A stretch of 64,000 nt of DNA from an uncultured Prevotellaceae bacterium (GCA_946410305.1 CAMJZV010000014.1:1-64000), one strand, 5' to 3'. Counted from the stretch's first letter, positions 18,599 to 27,635 are shown. The notes: a model not told the origin generated them from the sequence alone. Program-made: numbers and translations.

Positions 18599-18606
18599 TA
18601 TCTTTG
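18599..18606 (+). promoter_or_regulatory. -7 box for gyrB
   Basis: TATCTTTG lies 24 nt before the gyrB start. No clear TTTG is found at the -33 distance; the region is T-rich. Confidence 0.5.
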
Positions 18607-18630
18607 CATCCAAATTGCAAAAATAGCACA

Positions 18631-20604
18631 ATGACAGAAGAACAACTGAATCAAGAACAGAATTATTCCGCGAGCAATATTCAGGTGCTCGAGGGTTTGG
18701 AGGCCGTACGTAAGCGTCCGGCCATGTATATCGGAGACATCAGTGAGAAGGGTCTCCATCACCTCGTCAACGAGACCGTCGACAACTCTATCGACGAAGC
18801 CATGGCAGGCTATTGTACACACATCGAGGTAACAATCAACGAAGACGGCTCTATCACCGTTCAGGACAACGGTCGTGGTATTCCTGTCGACGAACACGAG
18901 AAGATGCACAAGTCGGCCCTCGAGGTCGTCATGACCGTGCTGCACGCTGGTGGTAAGTTCGACAAGGGTTCCTACAAGGTCTCTGGTGGTCTGCATGGTG
19001 TAGGTGTCAGCTGTGTGAATGCACTGTCTACCCACATGATATCACAGGTATTCCGCAATGGGCACATCTACCAGCAGGAATATGAGAAGGGTAAGCCCCT
19101 CTACGACGTGAAGATTGTAGGCGATACCGATATGACGGGTACTCGCCAGCAGTTCTGGCCTGATGGCAGCATCTTCACCACCACAGAATACAAGTACGAC
19201 ATCATCGCCAAGCGTATGCGCGAGCTGGCCTACCTGAATGCCGGCATCACCATCACGCTGAAGGATATGCGTCCTGACGAGGATGGCAACCTCCGCGAAG
19301 AGGTGTTCCACGCCAAGGAGGGTCTGAAGGAGTTCGTGCGCTACGTCGATCGTCACCGCACCCACCTCTTCGACGATGTCATCTATCTGAAGACTGAGAA
19401 GCAGGGTGTGCCCATCGAGGTCGCTGTCATGTACAATACCGACTATTCAGAGAATATCCACTCGTACGTCAACAATATCAACACCATTGAAGGTGGTACC
19501 CATCTGCAGGGTTTCCGTATGGCGTTGACCCGTACGTTGAAGAAGTATGCTGACGAGGATCCCAATATCTCTAAGCAGATTGAGAAGGCTAAGATTGAAC
19601 TGGCTGGTGACGACTTCCGCGAGGGTCTGACTGCTGTCATCTCTATCAAGGTCGCTGAGCCCCAGTTCGAGGGACAGACCAAGACCAAGCTGGGTAACTC
19701 GGAGGTTGCTGGTGCTGTTCAGCAGGCTGTTGGTGAGGCACTCTCCAACTACCTTGAGGAGCACCCCAAGGAGGCTAAGCAGATCTGCGAGAAGGTCGTG
19801 CTCGCTGCTACCGCCCGTATCGCTGCCCGTAAGGCCCGTGAGAGCGTTCAGCGCAAGAACCCCATGACGGGTGGTGGCCTGCCTGGTAAGCTCGCTGACT
19901 GCTCAGAGAAAGACCCCAAGCAGTGCGAGATCTTCCTCGTCGAGGGTGACTCCGCTGGTGGTTCTGCCAAGCAGGGTCGTGATCGTCACTTCCAGGCCAT
20001 CCTTCCCTTGCGTGGTAAGATTCTGAATGTCGAGAAGGTTCAGTGGCACCGTGTCTTCGAGGCCGAGTCTGTCATGAACATCATCCAGTCCATCGGTGTC
20101 CGCTTCGGCGTGGATGGTGAGGGCGACCGCGAGGCCAATATTGACAAGCTGCGCTACGACAAGATTATCATCATGACCGATGCCGACGTCGATGGTTCTC
20201 ACATCGACACGCTCATCATGACACTTTTCTATCGCTTCATGCCACAGGTCATCCAGGGTGGCCACCTCTACATCGCTACCCCACCTCTTTATAAATGTAC
20301 CTTCAAGAAGTTCTCTGAGTACTGCTATACCGAGCAGCAGCGTCAGGCCTTCATCGACAAGTATGTCGCTGGTGACGAGAACGCTACAGCGCTCCATACA
20401 CAGCGCTACAAAGGCCTTGGTGAGATGAACCCCGAGCAGCTCTGGGAAACTACCATGAATCCTGAGAACCGTCTGCTCAAGCAGGTGACCATCGAGAATG
20501 CCGCTGAGGCTGATGAGATCTTCTCTATGCTTATGGGCGACGACGTAGAGCCTCGCCGTATATTCATTGAGAAGAATGCCACCTACGCAAACATCGACGC
20601 ATAA
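18631..20604 (+). CDS. gyrB: DNA gyrase subunit B
   Basis: The 657-residue product has the GHKL ATPase motifs (NETVDNSIDEA, DNGRGIPV, GGLHGVGVSCVNAL), the transducer region and a Toprim domain with EGDSAGG and MTDADVDGSHI, ending in the RYKGLGEMNP tail region. It pairs with GyrA to introduce negative supercoils. The ATG at 18631 is chosen over an upstream frame start because it follows the -7 box. This type II subunit is distinct from the ParE homologue at 45674-47638. A terminator follows. Confidence 0.95.
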   Translation: MTEEQLNQEQNYSASNIQVLEGLEAVRKRPAMYIGDISEKGLHHLVNETVDNSIDEAMAGYCTHIEVTINEDGSITVQDNGRGIPVDEHEKMHKSALEVVMTVLHAGGKFDKGSYKVSGGLHGVGVSCVNALSTHMISQVFRNGHIYQQEYEKGKPLYDVKIVGDTDMTGTRQQFWPDGSIFTTTEYKYDIIAKRMRELAYLNAGITITLKDMRPDEDGNLREEVFHAKEGLKEFVRYVDRHRTHLFDDVIYLKTEKQGVPIEVAVMYNTDYSENIHSYVNNINTIEGGTHLQGFRMALTRTLKKYADEDPNISKQIEKAKIELAGDDFREGLTAVISIKVAEPQFEGQTKTKLGNSEVAGAVQQAVGEALSNYLEEHPKEAKQICEKVVLAATARIAARKARESVQRKNPMTGGGLPGKLADCSEKDPKQCEIFLVEGDSAGGSAKQGRDRHFQAILPLRGKILNVEKVQWHRVFEAESVMNIIQSIGVRFGVDGEGDREANIDKLRYDKIIIMTDADVDGSHIDTLIMTLFYRFMPQVIQGGHLYIATPPLYKCTFKKFSEYCYTEQQRQAFIDKYVAGDENATALHTQRYKGLGEMNPEQLWETTMNPENRLLKQVTIENAAEADEIFSMLMGDDVEPRRIFIEKNATYANIDA

Positions 20605-20625
20605 GTCGCTGAATAACAAACCCCA

Positions 20626-20652
20626 AAAAGGAACCGAAATGGTTCCTTTTTT
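20626..20652 (+). terminator. Terminator after gyrB
   Basis: AAAAGGAACC-GAAAT-GGTTCCTTTT forms a 10-bp hairpin followed by further T residues. Confidence 0.85.
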
Positions 20653-20715
20653 GTTGCATAGCATTAAAAAAATGCTGTAAGCATGAACTTACAGCACCTT
20701 TGCTTTGAAGCCTTG

Positions 20716-20797
20716 TACCCAGACCCGGGCTCGAACCGGGATGGGTTGCCCCACTGGTGTTTGAGACCAGCGCGTCTACCGATTCCGCCATCTGGGC
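20716..20797 (-). tRNA. tRNA-Leu (anticodon CAA)
   Basis: Read on the minus strand it has acceptor GCCCAGA/TCTGGGT, an anticodon arm CTGGT-CTCAAAC-ACCAG (anticodon CAA, reads UUG), a long variable arm as expected for a class II tRNA, and T arm CCCGG-TTCGAGC-CCGGG. CCA is not encoded. Confidence 0.93.
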
Positions 20798-20810
20798 TTC
20801 TTAGCGGGTG

Positions 20811-20841
20811 CAAAGGTACGAAGAAGAAAGGAAAAAACAAA
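20811..20841 (-). promoter_or_regulatory. Promoter for tRNA-Leu
   Basis: On the minus strand TTTG (20841-20838), a 19-nt spacer and TACCTTTG (20818-20811) lie 14 nt upstream of the mature tRNA 5' end. Confidence 0.65.
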
Positions 20842-20936
20842 ATAAATGGATAAAAAAATAAAAAATAATTGCTTTTTCTTGCTTGGTAAGTAAAAAAAGC
20901 GTACCTTAGTAGTCGAATTTTAAATCTATATACCAA

Positions 20937-22028
20937 ATGGAAAAATCCAATCAGAACTACTGTGTGATATTAGCCGGAGGAAAAGGTCGTCGGTTGTGGC
21001 CATGTAGTCGTGAAGAACACCCCAAACAGTTTATCGACTTCTTTGGTGTAGGTCGCACGCAGCTGCAGAGCACTTTCGACCGTTTTTCAAAGGTGATACC
21101 CACCGAAAATATATTTATATGTACCTGCAAGGAATACCTGTCGATGGTTAAAGAGCAGGTGCCAGAGATTGCCGAGCGCAACATCCTGGTAGAGCCCGTC
21201 AACCGCAATACGGCACCCAGTGTAGCGTGGGCCAACATGCGCATCAAGCGCACGAATCCCGATGCCAACATCATCATTACGCCGTCTGACCAGCTGGTCG
21301 TTGACGAGGCATCGTATATGCGCAGCTTAGAAACAGGCATCAGCTATGTCTCCGAGCATGACGTGCTGTTGGTGATGGGTGTGAAGCCTACGCGTCCAGA
21401 GCCTGGCTACGGCTATATCCAGATGGGCGACCTGAGTTGCAAGCCCGACGTCTTCAAGGTGAAGTCGTTCACCGAGAAGCCTGAGCGTGAGTTTGCCAAG
21501 ATGTTCATGGAGAGCGGTGAGTTCTATTGGAATACTGGTGTGTTTATCACCAACAGTCGCAAACTGACGCAGAGCTTCGAGAGCATCTTCCCCAGCGTGC
21601 TGCGCAATCTGAAGTTTGAAAAGCCCAAGTACAGCTATGACGAAGAACTGGAATATGTCGCTCAGAACTATCCACGCTACCCTAACCTCTCCATCGACTA
21701 TGCCATCCTGGAACATAGTAAGGACGTCTTCATGATGAAGTGTGACTTCGGCTGGGCCGATTTGGGCACGTGGCATGCCGTCTATGAGTATATGAGCAAG
21801 AGCGAGGACGACAATGTCGTTGTAAACTCGGAGGTGATGATAGAAGATTCCCACAACAATGTCATCAAACTGCCAAAGGGTAAGTTGGCCGTCATCAACG
21901 GCTTGGATGGCTATATTGTAGCTGAAGAAGGCAACGTGCTGCTCATCTGCAAGAAGGGCGACTCGTCAGCTTTGGTACGCAAGTACGTCAATGAAGTACA
22001 AATAAAGTATGGAGACGACTTTGTATGA
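20937..22028 (+). CDS. manC: Mannose-1-phosphate guanylyltransferase
   Basis: The 363-residue protein starts with the nucleotidyltransferase signature ILAGGKGRRLWPCSREEHPK and continues with VEPVNRNTAPS, TPSDQLV, FTEKPE and WNTGVFI, the ordered motifs of GDP-mannose pyrophosphorylases. It makes GDP-mannose for fucose- or mannose-containing glycans. The length matches the single-domain form without a fused isomerase. The stop overlaps the ATG of the glycosyltransferase gene, which may use a related sugar nucleotide. Confidence 0.88.
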   Translation: MEKSNQNYCVILAGGKGRRLWPCSREEHPKQFIDFFGVGRTQLQSTFDRFSKVIPTENIFICTCKEYLSMVKEQVPEIAERNILVEPVNRNTAPSVAWANMRIKRTNPDANIIITPSDQLVVDEASYMRSLETGISYVSEHDVLLVMGVKPTRPEPGYGYIQMGDLSCKPDVFKVKSFTEKPEREFAKMFMESGEFYWNTGVFITNSRKLTQSFESIFPSVLRNLKFEKPKYSYDEELEYVAQNYPRYPNLSIDYAILEHSKDVFMMKCDFGWADLGTWHAVYEYMSKSEDDNVVVNSEVMIEDSHNNVIKLPKGKLAVINGLDGYIVAEEGNVLLICKKGDSSALVRKYVNEVQIKYGDDFV

Positions 22029-23122
22029 TTGTTGGTATTGATGCGAAGCGCATCGTGCGCAACGGAACAGGACTAGGCAGCTATGGCCGTACGCTGGTCA
22101 ACGACCTCATCCGTTTAGGAGACAGCGACATGCAGCTACGGCTGTATGCCCCTGACGAAGGTCGCGACGAGTTGCGCAGTCAGATTATCGAGGGAGCCGA
22201 GTTCTGCTATCCCAAAGGGCACCCTGCCGCTCTGCGCAAGGCTTGGTGGCGTTCACACAGTATTGTCAGCGACTTGCAGCACGATGGCGTCACCGTCTAT
22301 CACGGTCTGTCAGGCGAGTTACCTATGGGCCTTCGCAAGGCTGGCATCCGTGGCATTGTCACCATCCACGACCTTATCTTTATGCGTCATCCAGAATACT
22401 ACCATTGGATAGACACCAAAATCTACGAATGGAAGTTCCGCCAGGCCCTTCGAGAGGCTGACCATATCATCGCCATCAGCGAGCGTACGCGTCAGGACAT
22501 CCTGGAACTTGGCGGCGAGGAGTATGCCGACCGCATCAGCGTCATCTATCAAAGTTTTGCCCCTCACTTCTCAGGTATTGTCACTGAGGAGCGCAAGGCC
22601 GCCGTCCGTGAACGTTACAAGCTGCCCCAGCGCTTTGTTCTGAATGTAGGCACCATCGAGCGCCGCAAGAACCTCGCGCTGGCTGTTGAGGCTGTCGACC
22701 TTCTGCCGCAGGATGTCCATCTCGTTGCCGTAGGCCGTCAGACCCCCTATGTCCGTGAGTTACCCCATAGCGAGCGTCTCCATATGCTTAGCGGTGTGCC
22801 TGACGCTGATCTCTCTGCCATCTATGCCCTGGCAGAGGCCTTTGTCTATCCCTCCCGCTACGAAGGTTTCGGTATCCCCATCATCGAGGCCATTGCTGCA
22901 GGTCTACCTGTCGTTGCTTGTACGGGGTCGTGTTTGGAAGAGGCAGGAGGTCCTTACAGCCGCTATGTAGGCCCCGATGATGTCATTGGTATGGCCGAGG
23001 CATTGAAGATGTCGTTGCGTGGTGCCCGCGGCCGTCAGGAGCGTATCCTGCGCAGTCGTGAATATATCCGCAAGTTCGAGGGTAACGATGTCGCTCGTCA
23101 AGTCGCGGAACTGTATAAATAA
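22025..23122 (+). CDS. GT4-family glycosyltransferase
   Basis: The 365-residue protein has a GT-B layout: N-terminal DAKRIVRNGTGLGSYGR, a middle VTIHDLIF region, the linker NVGTIERRKN and the E-x7-E motif in YPSRYEGFGIPIIEAIAAG. This places it in the retaining GT4 family (mannosyl-, glucosyl- or similar transferases). It overlaps manC by 4 nt (ATGA), so it probably uses GDP-mannose or acts in the same surface-glycan pathway; the acceptor is unknown. Confidence 0.85.
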   Translation: MIVGIDAKRIVRNGTGLGSYGRTLVNDLIRLGDSDMQLRLYAPDEGRDELRSQIIEGAEFCYPKGHPAALRKAWWRSHSIVSDLQHDGVTVYHGLSGELPMGLRKAGIRGIVTIHDLIFMRHPEYYHWIDTKIYEWKFRQALREADHIIAISERTRQDILELGGEEYADRISVIYQSFAPHFSGIVTEERKAAVRERYKLPQRFVLNVGTIERRKNLALAVEAVDLLPQDVHLVAVGRQTPYVRELPHSERLHMLSGVPDADLSAIYALAEAFVYPSRYEGFGIPIIEAIAAGLPVVACTGSCLEEAGGPYSRYVGPDDVIGMAEALKMSLRGARGRQERILRSREYIRKFEGNDVARQVAELYK

Positions 23123-23136
23123 TTACATGTTACGAA

Positions 23137-25125
23137 TTACAACTTCACGTTGAGTTGTACCAGCAAGTCAGCCATTGAGGAGTGGTCGATTTGCTGCAGT
23201 CCAGTGCCAATCATGCTACGATCAAAATAGTTGGTAACGCCCAGTTTCGTTGCCAACGCCAGATGCTTGCCTATATCTGTCTGCGCCAAAAGACTATAGC
23301 GGAGGCCGTGACCATAGTAGGCAGGAAAAGAGAAGTCGTACTGCGTGGATGGCTCATATTGGTAGAGGCGGCTGTCGTAGTCGTCGCTGCGGAACCACGC
23401 CAGCGTCCCCGTTACTTTTATCCACTTCTTCTGCCACCGCACCTGCTGACCAACCATCACACCACGACTGTTGGAGCCTTGTTCGCTGACCACCACGCCA
23501 TCGCCTTGCATTCGTAGCGTCAGCGCTGGTAACAGCAACCAGTCAGCAGTCATGCGCAGTCGATGGCTCGTTTCATTAACGATGGACTTGTTCGTCTCGT
23601 TATCGTGTTGCTTGATGTGTAGACGGTAACGAACGTTCCACGTCCACTGCTTCCTGGTATAGCGCGCCGACAACAAGGCATCAAAGGCATCGCTGGACGC
23701 CGATACCTGATAACGAGGCCAACTGAAGTGAGCGTAGTCGACATACCCCTGCACAAACCAACTACGCAAAGGCTGCCAATTAGCACCTAGAAAAATGCCG
23801 TGCTCGTTCTGTATGCTACTACCCTCCCGGAAACTATTGGCATGCTGTGCCGTATAGCGCTTGTCATAGTAGCGATGTAGCAGCATCATCGACAGTTGCT
23901 CGGTGACCTTGCAGTTAGCCGTATGCATCAGTGCCACAGCGCCTTTCTTGCTCAGCGCCGTCTCTCCACTGAATGCCCAACGGTGGTTGTTCCAACCGTA
24001 GTCCAGACTCATGTTCAGGAAGTCGTTACCCTCGGCAGCATAGGTACGGTAGAGGGCATTCTGCATGGGTTGCAGTGGTCGGTCATAATGTGTATAGACA
24101 GCATTGGCATTGATGTGCAGCGTCCCCTGCTGCCACCCGATGCTCGCACCTAAATCAGCCTCTTGCGTGTTGTGTTTCTTCTCCATTTCCGTGGGTGTGC
24201 GGTGGTAGCCACTATATAATAAGGTACGAGCAGAGCCATTGTCGTTCAGCGTGGCATCGATAGTTTGATACGAGGCAAAGGCCGTCACCCGCCATTGCTG
24301 GGCGATACGCACCGTAGCAGCAACGCCCTGCAGATGGTCACTGACTGACCTTGAACTGTGTGCCGACAACGTATGCATGCTGCGTCCCATGGTCTGCAGC
24401 ATAGCTAGTTTACCAAACTGGAAACTCGTATTCATCACCAGTCCCAGACCCAGCTGAACTCGGTAGTGTCCAAGGTTCAGCTCCTCTAGACGCCCGAAGT
24501 TGCGCAGCTGCACATAGTAGTTATATTGGTCGTAACCCAGACTGTTCTTACTTGAGAAAAACGGTTCACCAGCATCCTGTGCTGCCGTGATGCCAGCCTT
24601 GATGCGGTTGCCATAGGTATACTGATAGCGCACATCGTGGCGATAGCGATAACCTAGATAGCCGTTCCTGTCACCCTCTCGTTCATAAAAAGGAATCTTA
24701 CCTGTCAGCGTGATGCGATGATTGCCATATTTCAGCAAGTCAGAAGCTGTGGGCCATACAGATGGTTTCTTTTCATCGCCTGCTATCACAAAATATCGCA
24801 ACAGCTGACGGGTGTGGTAGTCAAGGGCGGTCACCATCTGCAATTCGCTAAGCGAACGGATGGGATGATAGTGGTCTAAGTATTCTATCAGTCCTTCCAC
24901 CTGTTGAGCAGTCAGGAAAGGCAGCGTCTCCAGCTCCTCCTGACTCGTCTGGTTGAGGTTGATGGGCGACAACACCCGTTCCTCCAACTGTTCCAGCAGT
25001 TCTTCGCTATAGTTCTCTTCCATATCCTCTGCCGTCAACCACTCACGTAGCGACTCCTGCCAATCGCTTTGTGCGATGACAGGATGAGCGACAAAGAGTA
25101 ACAAGCACAGCCATACTTGTCTCAT
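23137..25125 (-). CDS. Helix-hairpin-helix protein with outer-membrane-barrel-like C-terminus
   Basis: The 662-residue product has a signal peptide ending near PVIAQ. An HHH region follows (INLNQTSQEELETLPFLTAQ), similar to ComEA-like helix-hairpin-helix repeats. The remaining ~500 residues alternate aromatic and polar residues (YRYRHDVRYQYTYGNRIK, YYVQLRNFGRLEELNLGHYR) and end in a short beta-strand-like QLNVKL, as expected for a barrel. This combination is widespread in Bacteroidota and of unknown role. The ATG at 25125 is chosen because it directly precedes the signal peptide. It is convergent with the GT gene. Confidence 0.7.
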   Translation of the reverse strand: MRQVWLCLLLFVAHPVIAQSDWQESLREWLTAEDMEENYSEELLEQLEERVLSPINLNQTSQEELETLPFLTAQQVEGLIEYLDHYHPIRSLSELQMVTALDYHTRQLLRYFVIAGDEKKPSVWPTASDLLKYGNHRITLTGKIPFYEREGDRNGYLGYRYRHDVRYQYTYGNRIKAGITAAQDAGEPFFSSKNSLGYDQYNYYVQLRNFGRLEELNLGHYRVQLGLGLVMNTSFQFGKLAMLQTMGRSMHTLSAHSSRSVSDHLQGVAATVRIAQQWRVTAFASYQTIDATLNDNGSARTLLYSGYHRTPTEMEKKHNTQEADLGASIGWQQGTLHINANAVYTHYDRPLQPMQNALYRTYAAEGNDFLNMSLDYGWNNHRWAFSGETALSKKGAVALMHTANCKVTEQLSMMLLHRYYDKRYTAQHANSFREGSSIQNEHGIFLGANWQPLRSWFVQGYVDYAHFSWPRYQVSASSDAFDALLSARYTRKQWTWNVRYRLHIKQHDNETNKSIVNETSHRLRMTADWLLLPALTLRMQGDGVVVSEQGSNSRGVMVGQQVRWQKKWIKVTGTLAWFRSDDYDSRLYQYEPSTQYDFSFPAYYGHGLRYSLLAQTDIGKHLALATKLGVTNYFDRSMIGTGLQQIDHSSMADLLVQLNVKL

Positions 25126-25298
25126 CTTGCAATGGCGTTTTTCATGCGACCTATTCTCCCTTAGTATTATAACCGCAAAATTACAAAATAATAAACAAAC
25201 CACCAACGATCTATTCGTGTAAAAACGGCACTTAAAAGTGAAAAATCTATAAATTAGCACATAGTTTACTGATAAAGAGGGGGTGTTGGTTGAGAAAA

Positions 25299-25330
25299 TT
25301 TGCGTCGTTACACTCTTTTGATTATCTTGC
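25299..25330 (+). promoter_or_regulatory. Possible promoter for the decayed VTC-like locus
   Basis: TTTG (25299-25302), a 20-nt spacer and TATCTTGC (25323-25330, imperfect) lie 33 nt upstream of the VTC fragment. It may be a leftover of the original operon promoter. Confidence 0.4.
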
Positions 25331-25362
25331 ACGACTTTTTAACCCAAACAGAACCAAAAAGA

Positions 25363-25521
25363 ATGACCGACCTAATCAACTCTTTTCCACCTATCTCGTT
25401 GGAACAAATGAGTGGAGTGAAGCTGATGAACCGTACCGACACCAAATTTGTCACGACAATGGAACATCTGCGCCAACTCCTTGAGATGGCTCGTCATGAC
25501 TATTACATACAGACAACCTGA
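25363..25521 (+). pseudogene. VTC-like polyphosphate polymerase, N-terminal fragment
   Basis: Only 52 residues remain. The stretch ISLEQMSGVKLMNRTDTKFV is characteristic of the N-terminus of the VTC/polyphosphate polymerase family in Bacteroidota (intact members are usually over 200 residues). The frame stops right after DYYIQTT, and the next bases belong to another gene remnant. In relatives this gene usually lies beside a DUF4956 membrane protein, which is missing here. This is a deletion remnant. Confidence 0.6.
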
Positions 25522-25530
25522 AGACGATAG

Positions 25531-25671
25531 ACCGATGGAGCTAATATCAACCTCTCAAAGCAACATACGCTCAATATATATTATCGCTTCCAGGATGTGC
25601 GCAATATTGACATGGACGACTTTGAGCCCGACATGCACTACATCGGTGTGGGGTATAAGTTCAAATTCTAA
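25531..25671 (+). pseudogene. C-terminal fragment of an outer-membrane barrel protein (DUF2490-like)
   Basis: About 46 residues are open in this frame, with HTLNIYYRFQDV and ending MHYIGVGYKFKF at a TAA. A final amphipathic strand ending in Phe is typical of outer-membrane barrels, and the pattern is like the end of DUF2490 proteins. It has no start codon or signal peptide and abuts the VTC fragment, so an internal deletion probably joined two genes. Confidence 0.5.
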
Positions 25672-25681
25672 AACAGGAAGA

Positions 25682-25804
25682 ATGATGAGAAAGATTTTCT
25701 ATCTGATGGCTATGGCCTGCATGATGGCCTGTCAGAACGACGATACCGACTTCAGCGCCTATACGAATGGGACTGCATCAAATGCGACTATCCCTTTACG
25801 ATGA
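25682..25804 (+). pseudogene. Lipoprotein N-terminal fragment (carbohydrate-binding protein remnant)
   Basis: Forty residues: a lipoprotein signal ending MACMMAC (lipid Cys), then QNDDTDFSAYTNG and a stop. The stop overlaps the ATG of the next frame. I read this and the following frame as two ends of one former gene with the middle deleted and the frame shifted. Confidence 0.5.
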
Positions 25805-26112
25805 CGGGTGGTACGCTGAAGATGACGAGTAGCGGCGATCGTGGCAAGGGGCTGAACTGTGCTGATGTGGTTACCATCAAAGGGGGCATCTTCAGTGCTA
25901 TCACCACTGGCGATAGCAACGATGGGAAGCCCAAGGCGGTTAAGGGCGACAAGGGCATCGTACTCAGTGGCGGCTCTTTCTATGCCAAGGTTGGCAAGAG
26001 CTGGGCTTGCGACAATGGTACTGATAGCGAAATCGCCTCAGAGCGTGTGACCGTGGTGGGTACACCCTCTGAAGCGAGTTATGAGAAGAAAGAGGTAAAA
26101 GTTGTCTTCTGA
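25801..26112 (+). pseudogene. C-terminal fragment of a Cthe_2159-like carbohydrate-binding protein
   Basis: The 103 residues contain TGGTLKMTSSGDRGKGLNC, then VTIKGGIFSAITTG and GIVLSGGSFYAKVGK. This repeating G-G-x-[IVF] beta-helix pattern with a SGDxGKG motif fits the Cthe_2159-type carbohydrate-binding family. There is no signal of its own. It ends 1 nt before the end of murF on the other strand. It may once have been continuous with the lipoprotein fragment just upstream. Confidence 0.5.
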
Positions 26113-26113
26113 C

Positions 26114-27463
26114 CTACAACAGCTCAGGCAGTTGGAAGAGCTTATTGCTGTTAGACCCCTTAATCAATATGTATTTGTGCTGCGGTTGCTGCTTGGCAAT
26201 CGCAGCTTTTACTTCCTCGACATCGTGGAACAGTTGGCACTTGATAGTTGACAATTGACAGCTGTTGTATTCGTCGCCTACGAGCCACACCTCGTCGAAG
26301 CCTGCTACTGCCAGCATGTCGACGACCTTCTGGTGCTCCTCAGCACTGACGTCGCCCAGCTCGCCCATCTTACCCAGAATAGCCATCTTGGGGGACACCT
26401 CCATACGTTTGAAGTTGTCAATGGCAGCAGCCATACTCGTGGGATTAGCATTATAGGCATCCACAATGAGGTGGTTGGTCTGGGTCTCTGTCAGCTGTGA
26501 GCGATTGTTGGTAGGCACATAGCTGGCCAACGCATGGTTGATCTGCTCGAAGGGCACGTTATTGACGTAGCCAATAGTGATAGCTGCCAACATGTTATCG
26601 AGATTGTAGGCACCAATCAGGTTGGTCTGCACCTCCATCCACTCAGAGGTGTATCCAGCATCATGGTCTTGCTCGCGCCAGCGGAACTTGAGGAACGGAG
26701 CACAGGAGATGACCTCGCCACGAATGAGGATATCCTCTGAGTCACTCTGTCCGTAATAATAGATATCAGGATTACCTCCCCTTTCCGCAATCATCTGCAT
26801 CAGGTGCTCGTTGTCGCGATTAATGAAGAGAGGACAATCGTGACTGATGAGGAAATCATAGAGTTCGCCCTTGGTCTTACAGACGCCTTCGAAGGAACCG
26901 AAGCCCTGCAGGTGGGCACGACCTACATTGGTAATGAGACCACAGGTAGGCTCGACAGTCTCTACCAGCGTCTTGATGTCGCCAGGGTGTGAGGCTCCCA
27001 TTTCGACGACAGCAATGTCGTGGTCATCATTGAGGCGGAACAAGGTCTTGGGAACACCCACGTCGTTATTGAAGTTGCCCTCCGTAGCCATCACGCTATA
27101 GCACTCCGAGAGTACGGCACGAATCAGTTCCTTCGTAGTGGTTTTGCCGTTGGTTCCCGTAATGCCTATCACAGGGATATCAAACTGGCGACGATGCTCA
27201 CGGGCCAGGTCCTTGAAAGTCTGCAGACAGTCCTTCACGACGATAATTCTGTCCGCCAGGTCCTCCTCTCCTTTGGGGAGATCGGGAGAGGTCTCTACGA
27301 TGGCGTAGGCACACCCCTTCTCCAATGCCTGCAGTGCAAACTTGTTGCCATCAAACGACTCACCCTTCAAGGCCAGAAAGATGCTGCCCTCAGGACAGTT
27401 ACGCGAGTCTGTCGTAATACACGGATGCTGCTGATACAGCTTATAGATTTCCTTGATATCCAT
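26114..27463 (-). CDS. murF: UDP-N-acetylmuramoyl-tripeptide--D-alanyl-D-alanine ligase
   Basis: The 449-residue Mur ligase has the ATP loop GITGTNGKTTTKE, EGNFNNDVGVP, VVEMGASHPGDI and ITNVGRAHLQGFGS, and begins MDIKEIYKLYQQ. It adds D-Ala-D-Ala to the UDP-MurNAc peptide in the cytoplasm. The ATG at 27463 follows a good promoter; the longer frame has no such support. Residues about 398-412 (NSCQLSTIKCQLFHD) are encoded by a degenerate TGTCAATTGTCAAC-type repeat, which looks like an in-frame insertion. Confidence 0.92.
   Translation of the reverse strand: MDIKEIYKLYQQHPCITTDSRNCPEGSIFLALKGESFDGNKFALQALEKGCAYAIVETSPDLPKGEEDLADRIIVVKDCLQTFKDLAREHRRQFDIPVIGITGTNGKTTTKELIRAVLSECYSVMATEGNFNNDVGVPKTLFRLNDDHDIAVVEMGASHPGDIKTLVETVEPTCGLITNVGRAHLQGFGSFEGVCKTKGELYDFLISHDCPLFINRDNEHLMQMIAERGGNPDIYYYGQSDSEDILIRGEVISCAPFLKFRWREQDHDAGYTSEWMEVQTNLIGAYNLDNMLAAITIGYVNNVPFEQINHALASYVPTNNRSQLTETQTNHLIVDAYNANPTSMAAAIDNFKRMEVSPKMAILGKMGELGDVSAEEHQKVVDMLAVAGFDEVWLVGDEYNSCQLSTIKCQLFHDVEEVKAAIAKQQPQHKYILIKGSNSNKLFQLPELL
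26238..26268 (-). repeat. Degenerate short repeat inside murF
   Basis: Repeats of the type TTGACAATTGACA run through the coding region of the C-terminal domain of MurF without breaking the frame. Confidence 0.45.
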
Positions 27464-27484
27464 ACCTTTTCCTTTATTTGGGTG

Positions 27485-27516
27485 CAAAAGTACGAATAAG
27501 CAAGGAGAAAACCAAA
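27485..27516 (-). promoter_or_regulatory. Promoter for murF
   Basis: On the minus strand TTTG (27516-27513), a 20-nt spacer and TACTTTTG (27492-27485) precede the ATG at 27463 by 21 nt. Confidence 0.7.
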
Positions 27517-27540
27517 TAAAACCTATTATAATTTGATTTA

Positions 27541-27614
27541 AAACATTTAACCTATTAACATAACATGCCTCAAAGCCAATGTACATCGGTGTTTGAGGCA
27601 TGTTAAATGTTTGC
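27541..27614. repeat. Asymmetric long inverted repeat upstream of murF
   Basis: TAACATGCCTCAAA (27561-27574) and TTTGAGGCATGTTA (27592-27605) are perfect 14-bp arms around a 17-nt loop. Beyond this core, AAACATTTAA on the left pairs with TTAAATGTTT on the right if an 11-nt segment of the left arm is looped out. There is no T run, so it is not a standard terminator. Confidence 0.65.
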
Positions 27615-27635
27615 TCAACTATTATCGTTCATTTA

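Noticed and set aside
27561..27605. Terminator upstream of murF
   Set aside because: A strong hairpin but no T run on either strand, and it lies upstream of the murF promoter and not at a gene end.
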